64,000 bases of DNA from CAVRUH01 sp963822595. Lineage in GTDB: Bacteria; Chlamydiota; Chlamydiia; Chlamydiales; Waddliaceae. The notes beneath the pieces are model-generated. The model was not told where the DNA came from, made no database searches, and saw only the letters and a program-made list of their open reading frames with translations. Positions 41,469 to 51,692 of the stretch are shown one piece after another. Every line of letters starts with the position of its first letter. The stretch's first letter is position 1. The stretch lies in NCBI GenBank assembly GCA_963822595.1, contig CAWGIG010000005.1:434001-498000 (forward strand), written 5' to 3'. The position numbers and the translations under genes are program-made.

Positions 41469-41498
41469 GTATACTGAAGTGAACTCACTTCAGTATAC
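41469..41498. promoter_or_regulatory. Perfect 14-bp-arm palindrome upstream of the CPBP gene
   Basis: GTATACTGAAGTGA-AC-TCACTTCAGTATAC is an exact inverted repeat 120 bases upstream of the minus-strand start at 41346. It could be an operator or a hairpin. It stands directly beside the larger palindrome at 41501-41791, so it may instead belong to that element. Confidence 0.5.
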
Positions 41499-41500
41499 CA

Positions 41501-41791
41501 TTGCAAATGTAGCAGTCGAATCAGTCGCTCTTCGCGATGCGCTCCGAGCTCTATGGTAACATTTGATCTACCCACGATTCCGATGCGTCATCGTGGGCTT
41601 TAACCGGGCCGTCCTTCGCGATGCGCTCCGGACTCCGGAAATCACTTAATTATTCCTGAGTCCGGAGCGCATCGCGAAGGACGGCCAGGTTAAAGCCCAC
41701 GGTGACGCATCGGAACCGTGGGTAGATTAAGTATTACCATAGAGCTCGGAGCGCATCGCGAAGAGCGACTGATTCGACTGCTAATTTGCAT
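41501..41791. repeat. CGCGATGCGCTCC-type long inverted repeat
   Basis: The arms TTGCAAATGTAGCAGTCGAA (left) and GACTGCTAATTTGCA (right) enclose TCGCGATGCGCTCCGAGC, a nested hairpin word CCCACGATTCCGATGCGTCA, and TCCTTCGCGATGCGCTCCGG, each mirrored. It fills the gap between two divergent genes. A second family member is at 60366-60626. No gene is seen in the remainder of this roughly 600-bp gap. Confidence 0.9.
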
Positions 41792-41945
41792 GTCAAGAAA
41801 AAGATGTGTGGTAAAGTATGGAGGACACGCCGATCTACGTACTTTTGCCTCAGCATAACCCACAAGCTTGCTCATTAATATAAATTATTTTAATATAAGG
41901 TTAGAAGAGGAGGATAAGCCTCCCTCAAAATAAAGTGAGGTTTTT

Positions 41946-42143
41946 ATGTTATCATTAGCTATTTTATTTTTAGTTATTGCACTGATTGCAGGATTAGTGG
42001 GACTTCCTGGTGTTGCAGTGTTGTCCATTGAAATATCAAGAATTCTATTCTTTATATTTATTGTTTTGTTTGTCATTGCATTAATTTATGGACTTGCAAA
42101 TCCAGCGGTAGCTCCAGTAGCGCCAGTAGTACCTAATCCCTAA
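41946..42143 (+). CDS. Small DUF1328 (YtjA-like) membrane protein
   Basis: This 65-aa product starts behind AGTGAGG. It has two hydrophobic helices, LSLAILFLVIALIAGLVGLP and ILFFIFIVLFVIALIYGLA, with a short turn. FLVIALIAGLVG and IVLFVIALIYG match the DUF1328/UPF0391 family, whose role is unknown; some members respond to envelope stress. The Pro/Val/Ala tail is AVAPVAPVVPNP. Its stop overlaps the convergent glgB stop by four bases. Confidence 0.83.
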   Translation: MLSLAILFLVIALIAGLVGLPGVAVLSIEISRILFFIFIVLFVIALIYGLANPAVAPVAPVVPNP

Positions 42144-44056
42144 TTAGTAGGGACAGGACATAGGCAAATGATTGCCAACGGGGGAAGTGTTAGATTAAGA
42201 ACATCTTCCCCTTTGCGGCGGCTGCTTCTTACGGAACCGAGATTTCCCATGTTGCTGCCGCCGTAATATTCTGAGTCACTATTCAAAACTTCCTGCCAAA
42301 CGCCTTTCTCAGCAAGATGTATTTTATAGTTCAACCGAGGAACAGGCGTGAAATTGCAAACAACAATCAGTCGATCCTTTTCAGTTTCTCCCTTTCGCAT
42401 AAACGCCACCACACTGTCCTCATGATTATACAAATCCACCCATTCGAATCCCTCGCCTACAAAATCCTTTTCATAAAGGGCAGGCGTCTTGCGATAGTAA
42501 CGATTTAAATCCTTTACCCAATTCTGCATCCCTTGATGCGGCGCATATTGCAATAAATGCCATTCTAATGAGGCATCATGAGACCACTCCGAGCGCTGTC
42601 CAAATTCTCCTCCCATAAACAATAGCTTCTTCCCGGGATGCATGAACATATATCCAAACAATAACCTCAGATTCGCAAACTTCTGCCAGTCGTCACCAGG
42701 CATCTTGTGAAGCAACGATCCCTTGCCATGAACAACCTCATCATGCGAAAGCGGCAATACAAAATTTTCAGTAAAAGCATAAATAATGCTAAACAAAATC
42801 TCGTTGTGATGATACTTGCGATGCACGGGCGTCTTTGAAAAATATTTCAAAGTGTCGTGCATCCACCCCATATTCCATTTCATCCCAAATCCAAGTCCTC
42901 CAACAAACGTTGGACGCGATACCATTGGCCACGCTGTAGACTCTTCAGCAAATGTCTGCACATGCGGAAAATCCGCATAAATAGCGCAATTCATTTCCTT
43001 CAAAAACTCTACGGCTTCTAAATTTTCATTGCCACCATTCTTGTTGGGCACCCATTCTCCGGCCTTCCTGGAATAATCAAGATAGAGAATCGAAGCTACT
43101 CCATCCACACGCAAGCCATCGACATGATACTTGTCGCACCAAAATACGGCACTGCTAATCAAGAAGGCCCTCACCTCATTTCTGCCATAGTTGAAAATGT
43201 AACTGCTCCAGTCGGGATGAAATCCCTTCTTCACATCCTCATGTTCATAAAGATGTGTCCCATCGAAATCGCCCAGGCCATGCCCATCCACAGGAAAATG
43301 ACTTGGGACCCAATCTAAAATCACTCCCAGCCCCTTTCGATGCAGTGTTTCTATCAGAAACATAAAGTCTTGCGGAGTACCAAAACGACTGCTCGGCGCG
43401 AAATATCCGACTTTTTGATAGCCCCAAGATCCAAAAAACGGATGTTCCATCACGGGCATGAATTCGACGTGAGTGAACCCGAGCTGTTCTAGATACGGCG
43501 GCAGCTCTTCAGCCATTTCTCTATAGGTGAGGGAGCGATTTCCTTCCAGCGGATTGCGTCTCCATGAGCCAAGATGGAGTTCATATATGGACATAGGAGA
43601 ATTAAGCTGATTCTTTTGTTTTTTTTCAGAAGGCCACTGCCCTTCATCCCATTCGTATTGGTCGCTCCAAACAACCGAGGCTGTTTTGGGAGGAATTTCC
43701 CAAAGCAGAGCAAAGGGATCTCCTTTTTCAAAACTTTTGTTATCGACTTTTGAGACAATGAAATACTTATAGATCGTTCCGTTGTTGACTCCAGGAATAA
43801 ATCCTTCCCATATGCCTGAGCTGTCCCACCTCACAAACAAAGGATGCGACTCCCTATTCCATCCATTGAAATCGCCAATGACGGAAACGGATGCTGCATT
43901 TGGGGCCCAAACGGCGAAGTAAGTTCCTTGCACATTATTGTGAGTGACACAATGCGCTCCAAATTTTTCGTACAGACGATAATGTTTCCCTTCTCTAAAA
44001 AGGTAAATATCCTGCTCTGTAAATAGAGAATATGCTGCCGTCGTATGATTTTTCAA
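42140..44056 (-). CDS. glgB: 1,4-alpha-glucan branching enzyme
   Basis: This 638-aa GH13 enzyme introduces alpha-1,6 branches in glycogen. The N-terminal CBM48 part has GTYFAVWAPNAASVSVIGDF and NGWN. The catalytic part has YELHLGSWRR, EFMPVMEHPFFGSWGYQKVG, DWVPSHFP, the nucleophile region VDGLRVDGVASILYLDYSR, the acid Glu in FAEEST, and PLSHDEVVHGKGSLL. It begins by overlapping the prpD stop (ATGA), placing it at the end of the prpC-prpD-glgB unit. With the phosphorylase and debrancher at 35.5-40.6 kb it makes a glycogen gene group. Confidence 0.96.
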   Translation of the reverse strand: MKNHTTAAYSLFTEQDIYLFREGKHYRLYEKFGAHCVTHNNVQGTYFAVWAPNAASVSVIGDFNGWNRESHPLFVRWDSSGIWEGFIPGVNNGTIYKYFIVSKVDNKSFEKGDPFALLWEIPPKTASVVWSDQYEWDEGQWPSEKKQKNQLNSPMSIYELHLGSWRRNPLEGNRSLTYREMAEELPPYLEQLGFTHVEFMPVMEHPFFGSWGYQKVGYFAPSSRFGTPQDFMFLIETLHRKGLGVILDWVPSHFPVDGHGLGDFDGTHLYEHEDVKKGFHPDWSSYIFNYGRNEVRAFLISSAVFWCDKYHVDGLRVDGVASILYLDYSRKAGEWVPNKNGGNENLEAVEFLKEMNCAIYADFPHVQTFAEESTAWPMVSRPTFVGGLGFGMKWNMGWMHDTLKYFSKTPVHRKYHHNEILFSIIYAFTENFVLPLSHDEVVHGKGSLLHKMPGDDWQKFANLRLLFGYMFMHPGKKLLFMGGEFGQRSEWSHDASLEWHLLQYAPHQGMQNWVKDLNRYYRKTPALYEKDFVGEGFEWVDLYNHEDSVVAFMRKGETEKDRLIVVCNFTPVPRLNYKIHLAEKGVWQEVLNSDSEYYGGSNMGNLGSVRSSRRKGEDVLNLTLPPLAIICLCPVPTN

Positions 44057-45453
44057 AATTGATCCATGAATTCCCAGACACTGAGGTTGTCGAGCCTATC
44101 TTTGTCTTGAAATAAGGTTAGTAACTCTTCAACTTTATCGTGACTATAAACGGTTTTAAGATTGGTTTCAAGTTTGTTATAGAGTAAGGGGATACCTTCC
44201 TCTCGACGTCTTCGATGTCCAATGGGGTACTCCACCTCAATAGGTCCAAATTGGGTTCCATCTTTTAAGGTGATGGTAATTTTATTCGAAATCGATCGCT
44301 TTTCGGGATCGTGATAGTCGAGGCTATATTGCTTATTTTCGACGACATGCATTTTGGCGCGCAGTTCATCAATTCTCTCGTCGTTTGCTGTCTCTTCTTC
44401 ATAATGCTCAGCTTTTAATTTTCCGAAGATAAGGCCTAAGGCTACCATATACTGCAAGCAATGATCGCGGTCAGCGGGATTATTTAATATGCCTTTCTTA
44501 TCGATGATTCTTATAGCAGATTCATGAGTTTCGATTTCGATTTTATCTATATAATCTAATTTTCCTCTGACCATCGGTTGCAGCGCAATAGCTGCTTCGA
44601 CGGCTGTCTGCGCATGAAATTCAGCGGGGAATGACACTTTGAATAGAATGTTCTCCATCACATAGGAATCTAACGGCCTTTGAAATGTAAATGGTTTTCC
44701 GTCAAAGAGCACGTCATACAAGCCCCATTTCGGTGCTGATAAAGCTGTAGAGTATCCCATTTCCCCCTGCATCGCCATCATCGCCAGTTGGACTCCACGA
44801 CTCGTGGCGTCTCCGGCTGCCCAAGATTTTCGCGATCCGGTATTGGGAGCATGCCTGTATGTTCGCAAGGGTCCTGTATCGATCCAAGCATTCGATAACG
44901 CTGCAGCAATCTGCTCACGGGTGCCTCCCAGCATTTGAGTGGCTACTGCGGTGGTGGCTACTTTAACAAAAATAACATGATCAAATCCGACCCGATTGTA
45001 ACTATTTTCTAAAGCCAAAACTCCCTGGATTTCATAAGCCTTAATCATCGCTGTCAAAATATCTCTGACTTTCAACGGGGATGTTCTTCTGCTCATATAA
45101 TCGCCGACAGCAAGGATGCCTCCAAGGTTATCTGAAGGATGTCCCCATTCGGCTGCTAGCCAGGTATCGTTATAGTCCAGCCAACGGATCATGGTTCCGA
45201 TATCAAATGCTGCTCTTAAAGGGTCTAGGATGTAATCTGTTCCCGGAACGCGCGATCCATTCGGCACGACAGTTCCCGGCACGATAGGTCCGAGGAGTTT
45301 GGTGCATTCGGGGAAGTTCAGCGAGAGAATGGCGCATCCAATAGCATCAGCAAGGCAGGCGCGGGCAGTATCGTAGGCCTCTTCGCTTTTAATTTTTTTT
45401 CTGAAAGTATATTCAGCGATCATTTCTGTGGCTTCGTCAGCTTGGTGGCTCAT
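44053..45453 (-). CDS. prpD: 2-methylcitrate dehydratase (MmgE/PrpD family)
   Basis: This 466-aa product dehydrates 2-methylcitrate in propionate breakdown. Family features include AYDTARACLADAIGCAILSL, DIGTMIRWLDYNDTWLAAEW, GHPSDNLGGILAVGDYMSR, RTYRHAPNTGSRKSWAAGDA, SFPAEFHAQTAVEAAIALQP and YPIGHRRRREEGIP. Its start shares a base with the prpC stop (TAATG), so it is coupled. No prpB or AcnD-like gene is visible, so the rest of the cycle must be elsewhere or absent. Confidence 0.93.
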   Translation of the reverse strand: MSHQADEATEMIAEYTFRKKIKSEEAYDTARACLADAIGCAILSLNFPECTKLLGPIVPGTVVPNGSRVPGTDYILDPLRAAFDIGTMIRWLDYNDTWLAAEWGHPSDNLGGILAVGDYMSRRTSPLKVRDILTAMIKAYEIQGVLALENSYNRVGFDHVIFVKVATTAVATQMLGGTREQIAAALSNAWIDTGPLRTYRHAPNTGSRKSWAAGDATSRGVQLAMMAMQGEMGYSTALSAPKWGLYDVLFDGKPFTFQRPLDSYVMENILFKVSFPAEFHAQTAVEAAIALQPMVRGKLDYIDKIEIETHESAIRIIDKKGILNNPADRDHCLQYMVALGLIFGKLKAEHYEEETANDERIDELRAKMHVVENKQYSLDYHDPEKRSISNKITITLKDGTQFGPIEVEYPIGHRRRREEGIPLLYNKLETNLKTVYSHDKVEELLTLFQDKDRLDNLSVWEFMDQF

Positions 45454-46574
45454 TACCTATTCTCCAAAGGAACCCATGTTTGCGGATCAGGTCCAATATA
45501 ATTGCTGTTTGGACGAATGAGTTTGTTGTTCGTTCTTTGTTCCAATAAATGCGCTGACCATCCTGAAATGCGCGCCATCACAAATAAGGGAGTGAACATT
45601 TCTGTCGGAATTTCGCAGTAGTGGTAGGCAAGCGCGCTGTAGAAATCTAGATTAGGGAAAAGCTTTTTCTGCTCCCACATGACCTTCTCGATACGTTCTG
45701 CAATAGGAAAATAATAGCCATCGGCATGATGTTCTCCTAACTTGCGCGCCCATTCTTTAATGATAGGGGAGCGTGGATCGGATGTCGTATACACGCGATG
45801 CCCAAAACCCATGATGAGTTTCTTTTCAGCCAACATTTTCAAAATTCCTTTTTCAGAGTCATCGGGAGTTTTAAAAGATTGGATGAGCTTCATGGCGAAT
45901 TCGTTGGCGCCACCATGTAGGGGGCCTCTCAGCGCTCCAATTCCTCCGCAGATGCAGGAATAAAAATCTGATAGCGTGCTGGCTATGGTGCGAACGGTAA
46001 ATGTCGAGGCGTTGAATTCATGTTCGGCATATAAAATAAAAGAGGTATTTAAGCATTCCCTTTGTTGATTTGTCGGAGCGTGCCCTTGAATGAGATGGAG
46101 AACATGCCCTGCGAGAGTATCTTCTCTGGTGTTCAGCGAAACGATTTCTTTGGTTTTGTGGTATTGGTACCAGTAGAGAAGCATCGACCCAAAGCTTGCT
46201 ATTAATTTATCTGCAACTGCGAAAGGATCGCCGCCTGCTTTTTCGGGATCGAAATTTCCCATCAGGGAGCATCCTGTGCGTAGGACATCCATCATGTTGC
46301 TATCTTCGGGAATGACCTCGAGAATTGTCGTCAAAACGGTGGGGAGCTCACGTAAGGCTCGGAGCTTTTGTCTGTAGGCGGCCAGTTCTTGCTTGTTGGG
46401 GAGCTTTCCGCGGAGTAAAAGCCAGCAGACTTCTTCGAAGGAGGCATTGTCAGCGAGGTCTTTGATGCTGTAACCCCTGTATTCCAGGGTTTGGTCCTCT
46501 GCACCGCATAGACATATGGAAGAGTCTCCGGCAATGATACCTGCGAGTCCTCCTGTTTTCTTGGTCTGAACCAT
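45453..46574 (-). CDS. prpC: 2-methylcitrate synthase (citrate synthase family)
   Basis: This 373-aa enzyme condenses propionyl-CoA with oxaloacetate. It starts behind AAGGAG at 46574. KTGGLAGIIAGDSSICLC, YRGYSIKDLADNASFEEV, the catalytic His in GALRGPLHGGANE near 218, the second His in GFGHRVYTTSDPRS near 255 and Asp in FPNLDFYSALAYHYC follow the short bacterial type II pattern. Adjacency to prpD decides 2-methylcitrate over citrate; it may also make citrate. This matters because the gltA at 12736-13898 is frameshifted. Confidence 0.92.
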   Translation of the reverse strand: MVQTKKTGGLAGIIAGDSSICLCGAEDQTLEYRGYSIKDLADNASFEEVCWLLLRGKLPNKQELAAYRQKLRALRELPTVLTTILEVIPEDSNMMDVLRTGCSLMGNFDPEKAGGDPFAVADKLIASFGSMLLYWYQYHKTKEIVSLNTREDTLAGHVLHLIQGHAPTNQQRECLNTSFILYAEHEFNASTFTVRTIASTLSDFYSCICGGIGALRGPLHGGANEFAMKLIQSFKTPDDSEKGILKMLAEKKLIMGFGHRVYTTSDPRSPIIKEWARKLGEHHADGYYFPIAERIEKVMWEQKKLFPNLDFYSALAYHYCEIPTEMFTPLFVMARISGWSAHLLEQRTNNKLIRPNSNYIGPDPQTWVPLENR

Positions 46575-46837
46575 GGGATTTCTCCTTTATTTGCAATGTA
46601 GCACATTTGCTTTGGGAAAAAAAGGACGAAAAAGACAAAAAAGACGAAAAGGACCAAAAATGGCTAGGTGAGGGCTGATTTATAGTCTTTTTAAGGTCTT
46701 TATGTCTAATTTTGTCTTTTAATTTACAAAAAAATAAATAATTTGTTATAATAATAATGTAGTTATGCTTGTTTACTATTGCTTCTGGATGGTGCGAAAA
46801 ATGCATCATTCCTGGGAAAGCAATGAGGAAAATATCT

Positions 46838-48334
46838 ATGGATGTTCCGCGAAATCCACAACTTCCCAATCTTCCCTCAGTAGATTCGTTATTTGAGAAG
46901 CCAATTGAACCCGAGGCATCAAAAACTGAAGGGGATGCAAAAGTAAGCCAATTAGGCAAAGATTTCATACTTATAGATCAGCCTGCTGCAACAAGTATTC
47001 AAAACACTGTTAAGGAAGGTGGCACTGAAAAGATAGGTGACTTGAAAACAAAATACAAATCGCTCGTTAAAAAAAATCCTGATTTGCGTGCCATTGGCAA
47101 TAAAGCCTTAGATTTAATGGGTCCTATGATGAAGATGTCTCCAAGTTTCGAAGCCAAATTTTATAAAAACATGTTAGTCATTCTTAAGGATCCCTATCTT
47201 GCTAAAACATTTTCGGAGTTTTTGGATGTCAATTTTGCGTCTCGTAGCAAACTTTTTGAGGTAATTAGTAAACCTAATCAAAAATTTGTACCGGAAATTT
47301 ATTCAACATCGTTAGAAGCTACTGTGGGGATGAAAATTATTAGTAGTCAGATCGAAAACGATGAATTGTTTAATTTTGTCGAATCGATTAATGACTTTTG
47401 TTTAGGAATAAACACTCAACCATTCACTGATTATATTCAAAACCCAGTTACACAAAAAGGTGAAGATGGGAATTTACGTAGGAGAGTAGGTCAAATAGAC
47501 CTCGATGCCATCGCAAAGGATGAGGGGATCTCACCTCTAAATTCGTTAAATTATTATAGCCGAAACGATCTAGAATATTGCACTCATGATATTTCAAAAA
47601 TTGTACACACGAATGAGGTAGGAGTTCCTGATAAAGTGAAATTTACCGTAGGCAGGGCTATATTGGATGCAAGTAATATTGATATTAATATGGTTGAGAC
47701 TAACATAGATGTGGATATCAGTTCCTTCCTTACGAAGGGATTGAATAAAGAAGAGTCTTTAAATGAGGCTAAAGAGCTTTTTGGAGTCTTTAAACGTCTA
47801 GCATCTAATTTGCCCACAGATCGTGATGGAATATGGGAAAAAGTTCTGAGTAAATTAAATTTTCTAAATGATGAACAAAAAGTCGAGCTCAAAGAGCATT
47901 TTTCTCAATTATTAGGAAAAGATGGCGAGTGGGGTGAAATGGACAGAAAACTTGCGGCTTTGATTTTTGTATCATCGCCTGAAAATAGAAGCGATTTAGT
48001 AGAAAAAGGCCTTATAAGGGATAGATCAGAATCCCTCAGATTACTCGGAGGTTGGAGTCAAGAATTGGGTCCCGAAATTTACTCATTGTTAGTACGTCTC
48101 GATGAGAAGCCTGAAATCAAAGATGTCAAACGACTACAGGGTCAGATTGATACATTCTTGAGCGATCCTAAAATAGAAAAAGAGAAGTTAACAGACTTTT
48201 TGACATCTTATTTAGAAAAGAAAGAAGACGTCATCCAAAAAAGAGATGAACTAATGAAATATATTGGAGAGCATGGAGATGGATCCAAATATAACGGTAT
48301 CCGTAGATTTGCTTTAGAGCTTTACCCCTCCTGA
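46838..48334 (+). CDS. Uncharacterised 498-aa protein
   Basis: ATG 46838 is chosen: GAGGA stands about nine bases upstream, whereas the longer frame would begin with TTG at 46769. The protein has no signal peptide or TM segment. The N-terminus is Pro-rich (MDVPRNPQLPNLPSVDSLFE), and the rest is largely helical with charged residues (KKEDVIQKRDELMKYIGEHG at the end). A central phrase reads GIWEKVLSKLNFLNDEQKVE. I do not recognise a family. It sits in the second effector-like block, tail to tail with an F-box gene (21-bp overlap), and may also be host-directed. Confidence 0.76.
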   Translation: MDVPRNPQLPNLPSVDSLFEKPIEPEASKTEGDAKVSQLGKDFILIDQPAATSIQNTVKEGGTEKIGDLKTKYKSLVKKNPDLRAIGNKALDLMGPMMKMSPSFEAKFYKNMLVILKDPYLAKTFSEFLDVNFASRSKLFEVISKPNQKFVPEIYSTSLEATVGMKIISSQIENDELFNFVESINDFCLGINTQPFTDYIQNPVTQKGEDGNLRRRVGQIDLDAIAKDEGISPLNSLNYYSRNDLEYCTHDISKIVHTNEVGVPDKVKFTVGRAILDASNIDINMVETNIDVDISSFLTKGLNKEESLNEAKELFGVFKRLASNLPTDRDGIWEKVLSKLNFLNDEQKVELKEHFSQLLGKDGEWGEMDRKLAALIFVSSPENRSDLVEKGLIRDRSESLRLLGGWSQELGPEIYSLLVRLDEKPEIKDVKRLQGQIDTFLSDPKIEKEKLTDFLTSYLEKKEDVIQKRDELMKYIGEHGDGSKYNGIRRFALELYPS

Positions 48335-49138
48335 GCAAATTCGAATGTAGGAAATTTCTTCCCCTTTTTCATTCTTAAATGTTGGCTCAAGGATGGTGCG
48401 GAGGCGATGGCCATTTTCTGGAGTATATTGAATTCTCCCGCAAGGTTTGCCATTTAGCAGCTTTTTTAGATAGGGAAATTCACCGCCTGGGTTTGTTTCC
48501 CAATTTGTCCTGAAGAGTGTGCTTAATTTCACAAATATATCTAGATGAGGCATCGCATAGGAAATAATCCTAGGATAAGGATCATTAATATCTGCTCTGT
48601 CTTGGCTCGACGTCCAAACGCCAGGCTTAAGGGCCCCAAATTCATGGAGTATAATAGCTAAATCTCCTTCGCTGCCATTCGGATAGGTCACATGATATTT
48701 AATTGCAATGGCTGTTCTCTTCCAAGGTTCTTGAACAAACATCACCGGCGCTGACATCATTTCCGGAGAGATTTTCAATGAATATACAACTTCACCATTT
48801 GGAAGTTGAATTGCCAGACATACATCATTTGATTCCTTCTTCCTTATTTTTCCTTCTATCTTCAATGTGGGAATCTTCCCATAATTCTCTTTCGTTGACA
48901 GAAACTCACGTAAAGGTTGGGGGAATTTTTCGAAGATTTTCCTTCTTAAATAATCGCTTTCTATCACGATCTTATTCCATGACCTGCATACTCTAGAGGC
49001 TCTTATTAAATCAGCCCCTTCTAAGTGGGAAAGCAGGAGGCGAATGATGTCTACGCTAAGGGAGGAGATAGGGGTAGAAAGTTCTTCTTTAGCGGGGTGG
49101 GGTTTAAAAGAAAAAAGCTCTCGTAAAGCACAAATCAT
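48314..49138 (-). CDS. F-box domain protein
   Basis: In this 274-aa product residues about 24-72 (ISSLSVDIIRLLLSHLEGAD, LIRASRVCRSWNKIVIESDY) are a canonical F-box, the best-matching one in the window. The C-terminal 190 residues are a beta-rich domain (NDVCLAIQLPNGEVVYSLKI, AIAIKYHVTYPNGSEGDLAI) that could bind a substrate. A bacterial F-box protein is expected to join host Skp1-Cullin ligases. The secretion route is not visible. ATG 49138 has AGGAA upstream. It is divergent from the large unknown gene at 49291 across a very AT-rich gap. Confidence 0.86.
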   Translation of the reverse strand: MICALRELFSFKPHPAKEELSTPISSLSVDIIRLLLSHLEGADLIRASRVCRSWNKIVIESDYLRRKIFEKFPQPLREFLSTKENYGKIPTLKIEGKIRKKESNDVCLAIQLPNGEVVYSLKISPEMMSAPVMFVQEPWKRTAIAIKYHVTYPNGSEGDLAIILHEFGALKPGVWTSSQDRADINDPYPRIISYAMPHLDIFVKLSTLFRTNWETNPGGEFPYLKKLLNGKPCGRIQYTPENGHRLRTILEPTFKNEKGEEISYIRICSGGVKL

Positions 49139-49290
49139 AGTAAATTCCTAAATTTTAAAATGAGTATATCATTAATTTTAATTCAAAGCAACAATTGAAT
49201 TTGATAATTTATATTATTTTTATAATTATTAGTTGAAATAAATTAATGTATTAATATATAATATATTGAAACTTTTGAGCAGGAGAACTT

Positions 49291-51692
49291 ATGTTTCCAA
49301 CAGATCTTCCGGAAGTCACTATTGATCGTTTGATGCTTGGCATTTTTGCAAATATCCCAGTCGAACAAGATCAATTAGAGGATGCAAGGTTGTCTTTTTC
49401 GGTAATATTTGTGTTGAAAACGAGTGGATCGAACAACAGACTTGGTCCACCTTAGAGACAAAGAGGGTGCCCTTTTTAGAATTGTTTGATAAGCCTCCAG
49501 TTCAACTAGCTGCATTTTTTCATGGGTTAATCGTCGCAGAGTCTCAAGTTTTTGGGATGTGGGCCGAAAATGCATGTGAAAAAGATATAAGTGAAATCCT
49601 CATTGAATTTCTCAGGCACGAACCTGAAAGTTTTTTGAAAGCGATGGCGCAGCTTAATCATGCAAGGATTGGGAAAGTGATGGAAGAAATCAAGCGGACT
49701 TACTTCTTGGACTTTTATTCTTTAGTTTTAAAAAGTTTGCTTTGTCCTTTTGGAGTAGACAATTACAGTAAAATAATTCTAAATCTATTCCCTCCAGACA
49801 TGCGTTATTCCATTGCCATAGCGTCTGTAGCATTCCCTAATTACGCTCATAGCGCCATAAGTCTTTTTGATGACACCAAAGATTTAAAAGGGATATTTAA
49901 TGAAAGGCTTCGAATCTCTTTAAATATGCACCTCCGTAATAGCTGTTTAGCTAAATGTTTATGTAAGCTTTTGCCATATTGTTTAGAGGAACACCAAACC
50001 GACCTTTTCTACAAAGCGGGCTCTGAAGCATTTGTATTAGCTATCAAACATATTAGTAAAAGTTCAACTTATACAAAGGAAATGCGCAGCCAATTATTAA
50101 ATGCACTGAATTGGGATAAGATGTATGGGATGGGTCAAGAAAAAGTTGAGTTTGAAGTTCAAATTGTAGCTGCGCTTGCTAGCCTCGCCGGATCACAAGC
50201 AGAATTAAATACCGTATTGGCATGGTATGCTGAAAAACATTATGATCCTTTAGATTTTCCGATTTTTCTCGCTGAATGCGCCCAATATCGTCTAAACAAT
50301 CTTCTTGCCTATCTGATTCTTCCACTCACTGAAGAGGGTTGGATGTTAATTCCAATAGATGAGGATTTAATAAGCATTCTTCATTGCATTTCAAATGTCT
50401 CTGACGAGATTTTACTTCCGCTCGTTAATAATTGTTCACCCGGATTAATCGACTATTTTCTTGCAAACAAGTTGCCCTTAATTGCCACATTTGAAGATGA
50501 GGATGGTTCGGTCATAAACATCTCAATGTTTGAATTGTTAAAAACTCTAGAAGAAGATCCTTTACATCCTCTCTCATTCTTTCTGAAAAGAATTCCTAGG
50601 ATATTGTTAATCCTTGCAATGAGACATTCCGAAACACTAAAACCTCTTGCCTCATGTTATCGACTTCTTTCAGCATCTACAATGCGAAGGATCGAGCCAT
50701 ACATCCCCGAAGTGATGCTCCAATCCCCCGTGATGCTACCATTTGTTCGGGATATTCGAAGCTCGATGCTGGAAAAGATGGAACCTCGAGAGTTTCAAAG
50801 TATCCGTGATACAACAAAACTGATCGCGGTACAAGCTTTGGGAAGAATAGAGCAAGCAAGAAAAGAGCTTGAAGAAGAATTAAAATTGGAGCAACCAGAT
50901 CGAAAAAAGCTCATTTCTCAAACGGATAATTATCTACGTGCGCTTAACGAGGAAGGGGATTTCGACCCTGGGATGCGTTTAGTCCTTTGTAGAAAGAGGG
51001 AGCGTCATGAAATAGATGATGCCGATGCAGCTTTGCTTTCAATTTTTGAAAAGGTTATTACGTATAAACAAGGACAGCTTTCCCCAAACGAACCTGTGGT
51101 AATCGCGAAAAAGCTGATTCATGCCGAAGACCCTACTGTTGACTGTCTATCTGAATATATTTTTAATATGATCCCTAAAGAAGACTTTGCACTTTTGAAT
51201 CAAGTCGGTATACAGAGCGACAGTGATCTTCGGATCCTCGGGATTGATCCGGACACTCAAGCAGTCATCGAAGAATATAGAGAACAGCTAGCTGCCGGAA
51301 TTCATGATGCAAAAATACGTCATGAGGTTCTTGCGTTGTGGCGTACTCTTCATCTCTTGCCTATGGAAGGGCGAATAGCCAAAGTAAAGTTAATTGCAAA
51401 TGCCCTCAGGCAACCAGGAAACCCTCCTTTGCCAAAGTGCCATTCCGGCATGTCACTCTTGATTCCATCTTGTCAATGGATTGAAAAGGGTTCTTGGGAA
51501 TCAGCGGTGCTGTGGGTTGTTAACGCCTTTGCGCCGAAGCTTTGGAATAAGTATAAGTCTCAAAACAATCTCGTGCAAGTGTGGGAAAAGCTGGAAGGGA
51601 AAACCCTTTGCACGCTAGGTATAACAGACCCCGAAGCCCTACTGGACCTTAACAGCCTTCAATCCAAACGCCACAAAGGATCTCTGGAGTGA
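49291..51692 (+). CDS. Large uncharacterised protein, split by a frameshift near its start
   Basis: The natural start appears to be ATG 49291 (MFPTDLPEVTIDRLMLGIFA) after a GCAGGAG site. Frame one runs to a stop at about 49455, but the sequence becomes coherent in another frame from GNICVENEWIEQQTWSTLET onward and runs to 51692. One missing T in the TTTTT run at 49395-49399 explains it. The restored protein of about 800 aa is helical, without signal peptide, and has a charged coiled-coil-like part (QARKELEEELKLEQPDRKKL) and SAM-like turns (LLNQVGIQSDSDLRILGID). I recognise no family. It is in the effector-like block. Confidence 0.75.

Noticed and set aside
41375..41875. Minus-strand open frames in the 600-bp gap before the DUF1328 gene
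   Set aside because: They fall in AT-rich leader sequence or inside the palindrome 41501-41791; composition and lack of start signals argue against coding.
45453..46574. Main citrate synthase identity for the 373-aa gene
   Set aside because: Its direct coupling to prpD makes 2-methylcitrate synthase more likely; a second citrate synthase is at 12736-13898.
50209..50218. AATACCGTAT half-site
   Set aside because: It is inside a coding region and has no paired right half, so it is likely chance.
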